Of a stretch of 58,367 nucleotides of DNA, positions 27,042-35,127 are shown piece after piece. The first letter of the stretch is position 1. Each line of letters begins with the position of its first letter. Made by a program: the position numbers and the translations under genes. The DNA comes from JBBIQS01 sp037442205 (GTDB lineage: Bacteria > Myxococcota > Myxococcia > Myxococcales > UBA5297): NCBI GenBank assembly GCA_037442205.1, contig JBBIQS010000049.1:1-58367 (forward strand), in the 5' to 3' direction. The notes beneath the pieces were generated by a model. It was not told the origin of the DNA. It made no database searches and was given only the letters and a program-made list of their open reading frames with translations.

Positions 27042-28918
27042 CTGTGCGCATCCCCGTCGGCATCGATCTGGGAACCACCCATAGCCTCATCGCCCGCACC
27101 GCCGGCGGTGTCCCGGCCTGCGCCCGCGTCGAAGGGCCGAGCAGCTTGCTTCCGTCGGTCGTCCACTATGGCCAGGCCGGCGCTCCGGTGGTCGGCAAGG
27201 CTGCCAAGGAGCTGGCCGCCGAGCATCCCGCCGACACCATCGTCTCGGTGAAGCGCTTCATGGGGCGCAGCCTGGGCGATCTCGATGACAAGGCGCGCGC
27301 CGCCTATCGCCTTGAACCGGAGAGCGCCGTCCCTCGCTTCCTCGCCGGCGGCAAGTCGGTGACTGCGGTCGAGGTCTCGGCGGAGATCCTGCGCGCGCTC
27401 AAGTCGCAGGCCGAGCGCGAGTGGGGCGGCGCGATCGCGCAGGCGGTGATCACTGTCCCGGCCTACTTCGACGACGCCCAGCGTCAGGCCACCAAGGATG
27501 CCGGGCGGCTGGCCGGCCTCGAGGTCCTGCGCATCATCAACGAGCCGACCGCGGCCGCGCTGGCCTACGGCCTGGACAAGAAGATCAACGGCCGCTTCGC
27601 GGTCTACGACCTGGGCGGCGGGACCTTCGATCTGTCGGTGCTGGCGCTCGAGGACGGGCTGTTCCGGGTGCTCTCGACCCGAGGAGACACCGCGCTGGGC
27701 GGCGACGATTTCGATCGCGCGCTGCTCAAGTTGGCGCTGGAGAAGATGCTCGGCCGTGCGCCGGACTTCGACCGCGACGTCGGCCCGCAGCTGCGGCGCT
27801 TCCTCTACGCCGCGCGCGCCGCCAAGGAGGCGTTGACCGACTCGCCGAACACGCAGATTGAGCTCGCGGGCTCGGCTGTCAATTTGGAGCGCGCTGAGCT
27901 CGAGCAGCTCCCCGAGGTGCGCGGGCTCGTCGACCGGACGCTGCGGATCGCCAAGATGGCGCTGCGCGACGCCGGCTTGTCTCCCTCGGACTTGGATGGA
28001 GTGGTGCTGGTCGGTGGGATGACCCGGATGCCGCTGGTGCGCTCGGCGGTCGGCGCGCTGTTCGGCAAGCCGCCGCTGGCGGATCTCAACCCCGACGAAG
28101 TGGTGGCGCTGGGCGCGGCGATCCAGGCGGATCTGCTGGCCGGCGCCTCGCCGCGCGAGGACGTGCTGCTGCTCGACGTGAACCCGCTCTCGCTGGGGCT
28201 GGAGACGATGGGCGGCGTGGTGGAGAAGCTGATCCCGCGCAACTCGACCATCCCCACTACCGCGGCGCAGGTCTTCACCACCTTCAAGGATGGCCAGGCT
28301 GCGATGGACATCCACGTGGTCCAGGGCGAGCGCGAGCTGGCCGCCGACAATCGCTCGCTGGCGCGTTTCCGGCTCTCGGGGATTCCTCCGGTCGCCGCCG
28401 GGATGGCCAGGGTCGAGGTGACCTTCGCCATCGACGCCGACGGCATCCTGCGGGTCTCGGCCAAGGAACAGTCCACCGGGATCGCGCAGGCGGTCGAAGC
28501 CCGGCCGTCGCACGGGCTGAGCGAGGGCGAAATCGATCGGATGCTGATGGAGGCCATCGACCACGCCGATAAAGACGTGGAGGATCGGCTGCTGCGCGAG
28601 GCCAAGGTTCGCGCCCAGCAGGACATCGACGAGACGCGCAAGCGGATTGCCGACCACGGCTTCTTGCTGCCGGAGGCCGAGCGGCAGTTGCTCGAGTTGG
28701 CGGTGCTCAACCTCGAGGCAGCGTTGCCGGAGTCGGACCTGGCGACGCTGCAGATGCACCAGCAGATGCTGACCGGGCTGTCGAATCCGTTCGCCGAGCG
28801 GCTGATGACCTACGAGCTGGAGCGGGCGGTCAAAGGGCACCAGGCCTCGGAGTTCGTCGACTCGGCGCGATCGCCGGTCGGCGCCACGGCCGCGGTGCAG
28901 CAGAAAGTTCAGAGCTAG
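27038..28918 (+). CDS. hscA: Hsp70-type chaperone HscA
   Basis: HscA is the specialised Hsp70 that uses ATP to release clusters from IscU, which it recognises through the LPPVK motif. The 626-residue length fits the family (E. coli 616). The ATPase domain has the phosphate-binding motifs GIDLGTTHSLIA near the start, VYDLGGGTFDLSVL near residue 190 and LVGGMTRMPLV near 325. The substrate-binding domain begins near 375 and the helical lid covers about 500-600. It translationally overlaps hscB. Its stop codon overlaps the stop of the convergent DsrE-like gene in the tetramer CTAG. No ferredoxin or iscX gene follows. Confidence 0.95.
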   Translation: MTVRIPVGIDLGTTHSLIARTAGGVPACARVEGPSSLLPSVVHYGQAGAPVVGKAAKELAAEHPADTIVSVKRFMGRSLGDLDDKARAAYRLEPESAVPRFLAGGKSVTAVEVSAEILRALKSQAEREWGGAIAQAVITVPAYFDDAQRQATKDAGRLAGLEVLRIINEPTAAALAYGLDKKINGRFAVYDLGGGTFDLSVLALEDGLFRVLSTRGDTALGGDDFDRALLKLALEKMLGRAPDFDRDVGPQLRRFLYAARAAKEALTDSPNTQIELAGSAVNLERAELEQLPEVRGLVDRTLRIAKMALRDAGLSPSDLDGVVLVGGMTRMPLVRSAVGALFGKPPLADLNPDEVVALGAAIQADLLAGASPREDVLLLDVNPLSLGLETMGGVVEKLIPRNSTIPTTAAQVFTTFKDGQAAMDIHVVQGERELAADNRSLARFRLSGIPPVAAGMARVEVTFAIDADGILRVSAKEQSTGIAQAVEARPSHGLSEGEIDRMLMEAIDHADKDVEDRLLREAKVRAQQDIDETRKRIADHGFLLPEAERQLLELAVLNLEAALPESDLATLQMHQQMLTGLSNPFAERLMTYELERAVKGHQASEFVDSARSPVGATAAVQQKVQS

Positions 28919-29328
28919 AGCGAAATCCGGTCGACCACCCCCGAGGTCCGCTCGAGGATGGAGGTCCATCCCACGAGGCCATCGACCTTGCCCTCGAGCG
29001 CCTGGGGAGTCTTTCCCAGCACCGCCAGCGAGCCGCTGCAGGCCCAGAGAGAGACCAGGCCGGTCGAGCGGCACGCATCGAGCAGTTCGCGCAGGGTGGG
29101 GAAGTGGCGGTCGACGAAATCGAGCGCCAGCTCCTCGCGGCCGGGGCCGAAGTCCGGCTCGTCGAGCTTGTCGCCCAGGATTCGATCGAGCGCCCACCAG
29201 AATAGGTAGATGTCGGTCCTGCGTCCGAGCGCGGCGGCAGCGGCCGCGGCAGAGAGCCCCTCGTGAACGGCGGCGTACTCCCCGCTGTGCAGGAAGATCA
29301 CCAGCCGATTCTCAGAGGGAGTCGCCAT
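28915..29328 (-). CDS. DsrE-like small protein
   Basis: The 137-residue cytoplasmic protein begins with a beta strand and loop, RLVIFLHSGEYAAVHEGLS, resembling the DsrE/TusD fold, and has segments such as DIYLFWWALDRIL and GLVSLWACSGSLAVL. Cys in LWACSG is at the place where sulfur-relay DsrE-fold proteins often have their active cysteine, but alignment is uncertain. Sulfur carrier work would fit its position facing the Isc operon; this is inference. It is convergent with hscA and the two stops overlap by 4 bp. Confidence 0.65.
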   Translation of the reverse strand: MATPSENRLVIFLHSGEYAAVHEGLSAAAAAAALGRRTDIYLFWWALDRILGDKLDEPDFGPGREELALDFVDRHFPTLRELLDACRSTGLVSLWACSGSLAVLGKTPQALEGKVDGLVGWTSILERTSGVVDRISL

Positions 29329-29425
29329 TGGCCGCGGACCATAACACGCGAGGAGCGCTTCGAAGGGGCTGTGCCGACCGGGCCACGGACCGCTTCCGGG
29401 GAGCCGCGCAACTCCGGCGCTCGCC

Positions 29426-29454
29426 TTGACCCCCGCAAGGTCGGCTGTTACAAA
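29426..29454 (+). promoter_or_regulatory. Sigma70-type promoter of the mevalonate operon
   Basis: TTGACC (29426-29431) and TACAAA (29449-29454) are separated by 17 bp, matching 5 of 6 and 4 of 6 consensus bases. It lies ~95 bp upstream of the type 2 IPP isomerase gene, in the only intergenic space before the operon. It is one of the better promoter matches in the window. Confidence 0.55.
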
Positions 29455-29548
29455 ATGCCGTTTTTCTAAGCGCCCTTAGCTCGCTGCTGGGGCCATGACG
29501 CGGCGCGCCGGAACCTGCAGGTCCGGCCGTTGCACAGGCCAGCCTTCG

Positions 29549-30628
29549 ATGCCTGATCACACGAGCCGGCGCAAGGACGCCCACCTGGATCTCTGTGCGA
29601 CCGGCCCGGTCGAGCCTGGTGAGAACGAGCCGCTGTTCCGCTGCGTCCATCTGGTCCATCAGGCGCTGCCGGAGCTGTCGCTCTCGGAGCTCGATCCCTC
29701 GACGACCTTTCTCGGCAAGCGGCTCTCCCTCCCGCTGATGATCACCGGCATGACCGGCGGCACCGAGCGCGGCCGGGCGGTGAACCAGGATCTGGCCGAG
29801 GTCGCCCAGCAGCTGGGGATCGGCTTCGGATTGGGCAGCCAGCGGGCGATGTTGGACGACCCGAAGGCGGCAACCAGCTTCTCGGTCCGCCAGCGGGCAC
29901 CGCAGGTGGCGCTGCTCGGGAACATCGGGCTGTGGCAGGCGCGCCAGCTCGGGGCCGACGGAGTGCGCCGGTTGATGGACGCGGTGGGCGCGGACGGGAT
30001 GGCGGTGCACCTGAACGCCGGACAAGAGGTCATCCAGCCGGAAGGCGACCGCGACTTCTCCGGAGGTCTGCGGACGCTGGAGAAGCTGGCGTCGGCGTTG
30101 GGCGAGCGGCTGGTGGTCAAGGAGACCGGGTGCGGCATCGGGCCGGAGACCGCGCAGCGGCTTGCGGAGGTCGGGGTGAAGAACCTCGACGTGTCCGGGC
30201 TGGGCGGGACGAGCTGGGTGCAGGTCGAGGCGCTGCGCTCGGAGGATTCGGCGCGCCAGCTGGGCGAGAGCTTCTCAGGCTGGGGAATTCCCACCGCCGC
30301 GGCGGTGGCGGCGATCTCGCGCAAGCTGGGCGCCAAGGTGCGAATCATCGCCTCGGGCGGAATCCGCGACGGGCTGCAGGCGGCCAAGGCCATCGCGCTG
30401 GGCGCCAGCCTGGCGGGGACCGCGCTTCCGGTGCTGCGGGCCTACCACGCCGGCGGGCAGAAAGCGGCGGCCGAGGTCCTGGAGCGGATGGCCCAGGGGC
30501 TGCGCACTGCCATGGCGCTCACCGGCAGCCGGACGGTGGACGGGCTCTCGGCGCGGCCGCCGGTGGTGACGGGCGAGCTGCGCGAGTGGATCGACGGGCT
30601 GCTGGCGCCGGCGGGACGAGCGCAGTGA
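29549..30628 (+). CDS. fni: Type 2 isopentenyl-diphosphate delta-isomerase
   Basis: This FMN- and Mg2+-dependent enzyme interconverts isopentenyl and dimethylallyl diphosphate, the last step of the pathway encoded here. The protein has 359 residues from the ATG at 29549, which gives the conserved start SRRKDAHLDL; an upstream ATG at 29495 would add an unconserved leader. Family signatures include MITGMTGGT, GFGLGSQRAML, a NAGQEVIQPEGDRDF segment, VKETGCGIG and the FMN phosphate-binding region IIASGGIRDG. It has a TIM-barrel fold unrelated to type 1 isomerase. It leads the operon, with HMG-CoA reductase 51 bp downstream. Confidence 0.95.
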   Translation: MPDHTSRRKDAHLDLCATGPVEPGENEPLFRCVHLVHQALPELSLSELDPSTTFLGKRLSLPLMITGMTGGTERGRAVNQDLAEVAQQLGIGFGLGSQRAMLDDPKAATSFSVRQRAPQVALLGNIGLWQARQLGADGVRRLMDAVGADGMAVHLNAGQEVIQPEGDRDFSGGLRTLEKLASALGERLVVKETGCGIGPETAQRLAEVGVKNLDVSGLGGTSWVQVEALRSEDSARQLGESFSGWGIPTAAAVAAISRKLGAKVRIIASGGIRDGLQAAKAIALGASLAGTALPVLRAYHAGGQKAAAEVLERMAQGLRTAMALTGSRTVDGLSARPPVVTGELREWIDGLLAPAGRAQ

Positions 30629-30679
30629 GCGCCGGGCGAAACGGTTTCGTGGACGGGCCGCACGTGTTAAGGAGTCCGC

Positions 30680-31999
30680 ATGGTTGAAGGATCCATCTCC
30701 TCGCGGCTGCCCGGGTTCTACAAGCTCCCGCTCGCCGAGCGCGTCGCCAAGCTGGCCGAGCTGTGCGGCCTGACCGAGCAGGAGGCGACCGGGCTGCTCA
30801 GCGACGCCGGCCTGCCGCTGGAGACCGCCGATCAGATGATCGAGAACGCGGTCGGAGTCCTCGGGCTGCCGCTGGGAGTCGGCCTCAACTTCCTGATCAA
30901 CGGCAAGGACTACCTGGTGCCGATGGCGGTCGAGGAGCCGTCGGTGATCGCCGCAGTGTCGCTGGCCGCCAAGATCGCCCGCGAGGGCGGCGGCTTCACC
31001 GCCAGCGCCGACGACTCGCTGATGGTGGCCCAGATCCAGGTCACTCGCTTCGGCGACGTCGAGGCCGCCAAGGCCCGCATCCTCGCCGGCCAGGAGCAGA
31101 TCCTGGCCTTGGCCAACTCCATCCACCCCGCGCTGCTGCGCCGGGGCGGCGGCGCCCGCGAGGTCGAGGTCCGCATCCTCGAGGCCCCCGAGGGCCCTCA
31201 GGCCGAGCCGCTGCTGGTGGTCCACGTCCACATCGACACCCAGGACGCGATGGGGGCCAACCTCATCAACACCGTCGCCGAGGGCGTGGCGCCGCTGGTC
31301 GAGAAGCTCACCGGCGGCAAGGTCTACCTGCGCATCCTCTCCAACCTGGCCGACCGCCGGCTGGCGCGCGCCGAATGCCGCATCCCGGTGCGCCGCCTGG
31401 CCGACTTCGGCATGAGCGGCGAGGAGGTGGCCGACGGCATCGTCCAGGCCAGCCGCTTCGCCCAGGCCGACCCCTACCGCGCCGCGACCCACAACAAGGG
31501 CGTGATGAACGGTATCGACGCGGTGGCGATCGCCACCGGCAACGACTGGCGGGCCATCGAGGCCGGCGCCCACGCCTTCGCCTGCCGCGCGGGCAAGTAC
31601 GCGCCGCTCTCCACCTGGACGCTCGAGGACGGGCACCTGGTGGGGCGCATCGAGCTGCCGCTGGCGGTGGGGACGGTGGGCGGGCCGATCAAGGTTCATC
31701 CGCACGTGCGGCTGGTGCACAAGGTCCTGGGCAATCCTGGAGCCCGCGAGCTGGGGCAGGTGATGGCCTCGGTCGGTCTGGCCCAGAACCTGGCGGCCCT
31801 GCGCGCGCTCGGCTCGGTGGGCATCCAGCGAGGGCACATGGCGCTGCACGCCCGCTGCGTGGCGGTCGAGGCCGGCGCGCGAGGCGAGTGGGTGGAGCGC
31901 ATCGCCGACCTGCTGGTCAAGGCCGGCCACGTCAAGGTCGAGAAGGCGCGGGAGCTGCTGCGGGATCTGGCCCCGGCCGTCACCGGCACGACAGGTTAA
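30680..31999 (+). CDS. mvaA: Class II hydroxymethylglutaryl-CoA reductase
   Basis: The enzyme reduces HMG-CoA to mevalonate, or could run in reverse. The 439-residue soluble form without a membrane domain, the ENAVGVLGLPLGVGLNF segment and the short C-terminus place it in class II. Expected catalytic residues are Glu85 or Glu86 in AVEEPSVIAA, Asp189 in DTQDAMGANLIN, Lys273 in THNKGVMNGID and His386 in GIQRGHMALH. GTVGGP near residue 331 is also conserved. AAGGAG lies just upstream of the ATG. Cofactor choice (NADH or NADPH) cannot be told from sequence by eye. No HMG-CoA synthase gene is in the window. Confidence 0.96.
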   Translation: MVEGSISSRLPGFYKLPLAERVAKLAELCGLTEQEATGLLSDAGLPLETADQMIENAVGVLGLPLGVGLNFLINGKDYLVPMAVEEPSVIAAVSLAAKIAREGGGFTASADDSLMVAQIQVTRFGDVEAAKARILAGQEQILALANSIHPALLRRGGGAREVEVRILEAPEGPQAEPLLVVHVHIDTQDAMGANLINTVAEGVAPLVEKLTGGKVYLRILSNLADRRLARAECRIPVRRLADFGMSGEEVADGIVQASRFAQADPYRAATHNKGVMNGIDAVAIATGNDWRAIEAGAHAFACRAGKYAPLSTWTLEDGHLVGRIELPLAVGTVGGPIKVHPHVRLVHKVLGNPGARELGQVMASVGLAQNLAALRALGSVGIQRGHMALHARCVAVEAGARGEWVERIADLLVKAGHVKVEKARELLRDLAPAVTGTTG

Positions 32000-32050
32000 G
32001 ATTTCTAGGGTTTTCGGGAGCCGGAAGTCGGCGCTGGATCGGAGCAGGTC

Positions 32051-32932
32051 GTGGCTCTGGCAAAGGTATTCGCTCCGGGCAAGGTCATCCTCCTCGGCGA
32101 GCACGCGGTGGTCTACGGACAGCCGGCGCTCGCCGGTCCGCTCGAGCAGGGCGTGACGGTGACCCTGGAGAATTCGCAGGGCGGCATTCGCATCAAGGGG
32201 CACGAGGGGCCGTCGGCGCTGGCGCACGCGGTGCGCAAGTGCGCCCAGTCCTTCAGGCTCACCGACGTCGAGGTCGAGCTCACCGGCGATCTGCCGCAGT
32301 CGGTCGGGTTGGGCAGCAGCGCCGCGGTGTCGGTGGCGCTGGTGCGGGCCTTCGCCCTGGCGACGCAGATCAACATGCGCCCCCAGGGGCTGCTCGACCG
32401 GGCGATGGAGCTGGAGCAGGAGTTCCACGGCGCGGCCTCGGGCGTGGACCACAACGTCAGCTTCGAGCGCAAGCTGTTGCGCTATGTGAAGGGCCATCGC
32501 GGCCAGCCGCTGGTGCTGCCCAAGTCGGTGCGGGCGGTGGTGTGGGTGGTCGAGCCCCGCGGCTCGAGCCGGGAGCGGATCGCCGAGCTGCGCCGCAAGC
32601 GCGAGCTCGATCCGGAGCTCTCGGACAAGGCCTTCGCCGAGATCGGCAGGCAGGTGGACCTGGCGGTGGAAGCCCTGGAGCAGGGCGATCTGGGTGGCGC
32701 CGGCAAAGCGATGGACGTCAACATGCGCGTGTTGCAGGAGCTGGGGCTTTCGACCCCCGGGCTCGATCGCGCGGTGGCGCGGATGCGCGCCATGGGCGCC
32801 GCAGGGGCCAAGCTCACCGGCGCCGGCGGCGGCGGAGCAGTGGTCGCCCTGTTCGAGGACGCCGATTCGATCGTCGCCTCGCTGGGCGCCGAAGGTCAGC
32901 GGGCGTTTGTCGCCCGCTGGGAGACAACTTGA
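32051..32932 (+). CDS. mvk: Mevalonate kinase
   Basis: This GHMP-family kinase phosphorylates mevalonate at C5 using ATP. It starts at GTG 32051 and has 293 residues, at the short end for the family. Three GHMP motifs are visible: PGKVILLGEHAVVYG near the start, the ATP loop SVGLGSSAAVSVA near 84-96, and KLTGAGGGGAVVALF near 258-272. The segment HGAASGVDHNVS resembles the one carrying the catalytic Asp. Its stop overlaps the start of the decarboxylase gene in TTGA. Confidence 0.92.
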   Translation: MALAKVFAPGKVILLGEHAVVYGQPALAGPLEQGVTVTLENSQGGIRIKGHEGPSALAHAVRKCAQSFRLTDVEVELTGDLPQSVGLGSSAAVSVALVRAFALATQINMRPQGLLDRAMELEQEFHGAASGVDHNVSFERKLLRYVKGHRGQPLVLPKSVRAVVWVVEPRGSSRERIAELRRKRELDPELSDKAFAEIGRQVDLAVEALEQGDLGGAGKAMDVNMRVLQELGLSTPGLDRAVARMRAMGAAGAKLTGAGGGGAVVALFEDADSIVASLGAEGQRAFVARWETT

Positions 32933-33918
32933 AAGCGACGGCCTGTGCCCACCCCAACATCGCGCTGGTGAAGTACTGGGGGAAGCGGGACGAGGAGAAG
33001 ATCCTCCCGCACACCGGCAGCCTGTCGATGACCCTCGACGGCCTGAGCGCGACCACCACGGTCGAGTTCGGCGGGCGCGACGAGGACTCGGCGCAGATCG
33101 ACGGCCGCCGGCAGGAAGGCGACGGGCTGCGCCGGATCACCAAGGTGCTGGACGCGGTGCGCGCCAAGGCGGGCATCGACCTCAAGGCCAAGGTGGTCTC
33201 CAAGACCGATTTCCCCAAGGCAGCCGGCCTGGCTTCGAGCGCTGCCGGTGGAGCGGCGGTGGCGGCGGCTGCTTGCTGGGCGGCCGGCCTCAAGCCCGAG
33301 CCGCGCGAATTGTCGATCCTGGCGCGCATCGCCTCGGGATCGGCCTGTCGCTCGGTCGAGGGCGGCTTCTGTGAGTGGAAGCCCGGCACGGCCGAGGACG
33401 GCAGCGACTCGTTCGCGGTGCAGGTCGCCGGCGAAGCGCACTGGCCCGAGCTGCGGATGGTGGTGGTGATCTGCGCCGAGGAGGCCAAGGCGGTCTCCAG
33501 CCGCGAGGCCATGCGCCGCAGCGTCGAGACCTCTCCCTACTACCCGGCCTGGGTGAAGAGCACCGCTGAGGAGCTCGAGGTGGCGCGGGCGGCGCTGCTG
33601 GCCAAGGATCTGGCGAAGCTGGGGGCCGAGGCCGAGCGCAATGCCTGGCGGATGCACGCGCTGACCATCTCCGCCGAGCCTCCGCTGGTCTACCTGCGGC
33701 CGATCACGCTCTCGGTCATCGAGAACGTGGCGGCGCTTCGGGCTGGAGGCGTCCCTGCCTACTTCACCCTCGACGCCGGGCCCAACCCGGTGGTGGTCTG
33801 CCTGGCCAACGCGGTGACGCGGATAACCATGCGCCTGGGCTCGCTGCCGGGCGTGGTGCGCACCGTGGTCGCCGGCCCGGGCAGCGGCGTGCTCCCGGTC
33901 GAGCGGCACCTGTTCTAG
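32929..33918 (+). CDS. mvaD: Diphosphomevalonate decarboxylase
   Basis: The enzyme uses ATP to decarboxylate mevalonate 5-diphosphate to isopentenyl diphosphate. I start it at TTG 32929, inside a TTGA overlap with the mevalonate kinase stop; no ATG lies near the conserved N-terminus. The signature AHPNIALVKYWGKRDE follows directly, then SLSMTLDG, the ATP loop GLASSAAGGAAVAAA and SGSACRSVEGGFCEW. In place of the longer GSGSACRS(L)YGG of many homologues it has ASGSACRSVEGG, a mild change. Length is 329 residues, normal for the family. Mevalonate monophosphate decarboxylase is an alternative, but a phosphomevalonate kinase is present. Confidence 0.93.
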   Translation: MKATACAHPNIALVKYWGKRDEEKILPHTGSLSMTLDGLSATTTVEFGGRDEDSAQIDGRRQEGDGLRRITKVLDAVRAKAGIDLKAKVVSKTDFPKAAGLASSAAGGAAVAAAACWAAGLKPEPRELSILARIASGSACRSVEGGFCEWKPGTAEDGSDSFAVQVAGEAHWPELRMVVVICAEEAKAVSSREAMRRSVETSPYYPAWVKSTAEELEVARAALLAKDLAKLGAEAERNAWRMHALTISAEPPLVYLRPITLSVIENVAALRAGGVPAYFTLDAGPNPVVVCLANAVTRITMRLGSLPGVVRTVVAGPGSGVLPVERHLF

Positions 33919-33946
33919 AACCTTGGAAGACTGGAAGGTTCGATGA

Positions 33947-34047
33947 CCCCGGTCAGTCCGAGCGAAGCGAAGCGGAGTCGAGGGCCCGTCGGAGGCTCGC
34001 TCCGTCCCTCGACTTCGGCGCTCCGCGCCTACGCTCGGGAAGACCGG
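33947..34047. repeat. Dispersed intergenic hairpin repeat, mva copy
   Basis: This is the same family as 25819-25904. It begins with CCCCGGTCAG and has outer arms CCGAGCG/CGCTCGG. A perfect inner stem is formed by AGTCGAGGG (33976-33984) and CCCTCGACT (34006-34014). It separates mvaD from the phosphomevalonate kinase gene and could act as an mRNA hairpin setting the level of the last gene. Confidence 0.8.
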
Positions 34048-34074
34048 CAGCCGCCGATTCAAGGACATTGGTGA

Positions 34075-35127
34075 ATGGCCGGCGCGCGCGACATCCACTT
34101 CCGGGTTCCCGGCAAGGTGATGCTGGCGGGCGAGTACGCGGTGCTCGCGGGCATGCCCGGGATCGTCTGCGCCGTCGATCGCTATCTCTCGATCTCCGCG
34201 CTCGAGGCGCCAGTCGATTCGATCGAAGGCGCCGGAGCGCGGTTCCGCCAGGGAGAGGCCGAGCCGGTCGGGCTGAAATTCGCGGTCCAGAGCTTGCGGC
34301 TGGCGTGGCTCTACCTCGAAGGCCGCGGAATTCGTTCAACGCACTTGGCGATGACCCTCCAAGACGACCTGCGGGCGCCGACCGGGGAGAAGCTCGGCCT
34401 GGGCGGCAGCGCCTGTGCCTCGGTGGCGGTGGTCGCCGCAGTGCTGGAGAGCGCCGGGCTCGCCGACAAGGAGCGGGTCTTCAAGATCGCTGCAAGCGCG
34501 CACGCCGCCTCGCAGGAGCGCCCAGGGAGCGGATTGGACGTTGCGGCCTCGGTCTTCGGCGGGACGCTCTGGACCTGGCGCTTTGAAGCCGAACCGTTGA
34601 TTGCCGCGAGCCGAGGCTCGCCGCTGGGATTCGCCGCAGCGGTCGATCGACTTCGGCTCCCGGATCGCGAGCAACTTCCTGAGCCGCCTGGGCTTCTGCT
34701 GGCGTTCAGCGGGCGCTCCGCCGGGACCGGTCCGCTGATTGCCAAGGTCGAGGCTCTCCGCGCGCGCGAGCCGGGCGGCTTCGCCGAGTTCCTCGCCTGC
34801 AGTGCCGCCGGCGCCGACCAGCTGCGCCATGCTCTGCTCGCCAAGGATCTCTCGTCGATTCGCGCCGTGGTGGAGACTCTGCAGCAGTTGTTGCGCAGGC
34901 TCGGCGAGCTGGCCGGGGTCGAGCTGGTCACCTCGGCCCATCGGGATATCGAGCGCATGGCGCGGGAGTCGGGCGCCGCCGCCAAGATCAGCGGTGCCGG
35001 CGGAGGCGACTGCAGCGTGGCCCTCGGAGATCCTGTCAGCGCGTCTTCGCTCGAGTCGCGGCTGCAGGCAGCCGGGGTGCTGGCGCTCCGGCCCCGCATT
35101 GCCGCCGGGCTCGAGCGGCTCAGCTAG
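34075..35127 (+). CDS. Phosphomevalonate kinase
   Basis: The 350-residue GHMP kinase should convert mevalonate 5-phosphate to the diphosphate, the step between mevalonate kinase and MvaD. Visible motifs are the N-terminal PGKVMLAGEYAVLAG, the ATP loop EKLGLGGSACASVAVVAAVL and the C-terminal KISGAGGGDCSVAL. The EYAVLAG variant and EKLGLGGSA-type loop favour phosphomevalonate kinase over mevalonate kinase. Separation from mvaD by the hairpin repeat (156 bp) suggests it may be expressed at another level. Its stop overlaps that of the convergent ABC permease gene in CTAG. Confidence 0.88.
   Translation: MAGARDIHFRVPGKVMLAGEYAVLAGMPGIVCAVDRYLSISALEAPVDSIEGAGARFRQGEAEPVGLKFAVQSLRLAWLYLEGRGIRSTHLAMTLQDDLRAPTGEKLGLGGSACASVAVVAAVLESAGLADKERVFKIAASAHAASQERPGSGLDVAASVFGGTLWTWRFEAEPLIAASRGSPLGFAAAVDRLRLPDREQLPEPPGLLLAFSGRSAGTGPLIAKVEALRAREPGGFAEFLACSAAGADQLRHALLAKDLSSIRAVVETLQQLLRRLGELAGVELVTSAHRDIERMARESGAAAKISGAGGGDCSVALGDPVSASSLESRLQAAGVLALRPRIAAGLERLS

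Noticed and set aside
30763..32928. Long plus-strand frame upstream of and continuous with the diphosphomevalonate decarboxylase
   Set aside because: It overlaps the HMG-CoA reductase and mevalonate kinase genes in another frame; only the part from 32929 has family similarity.
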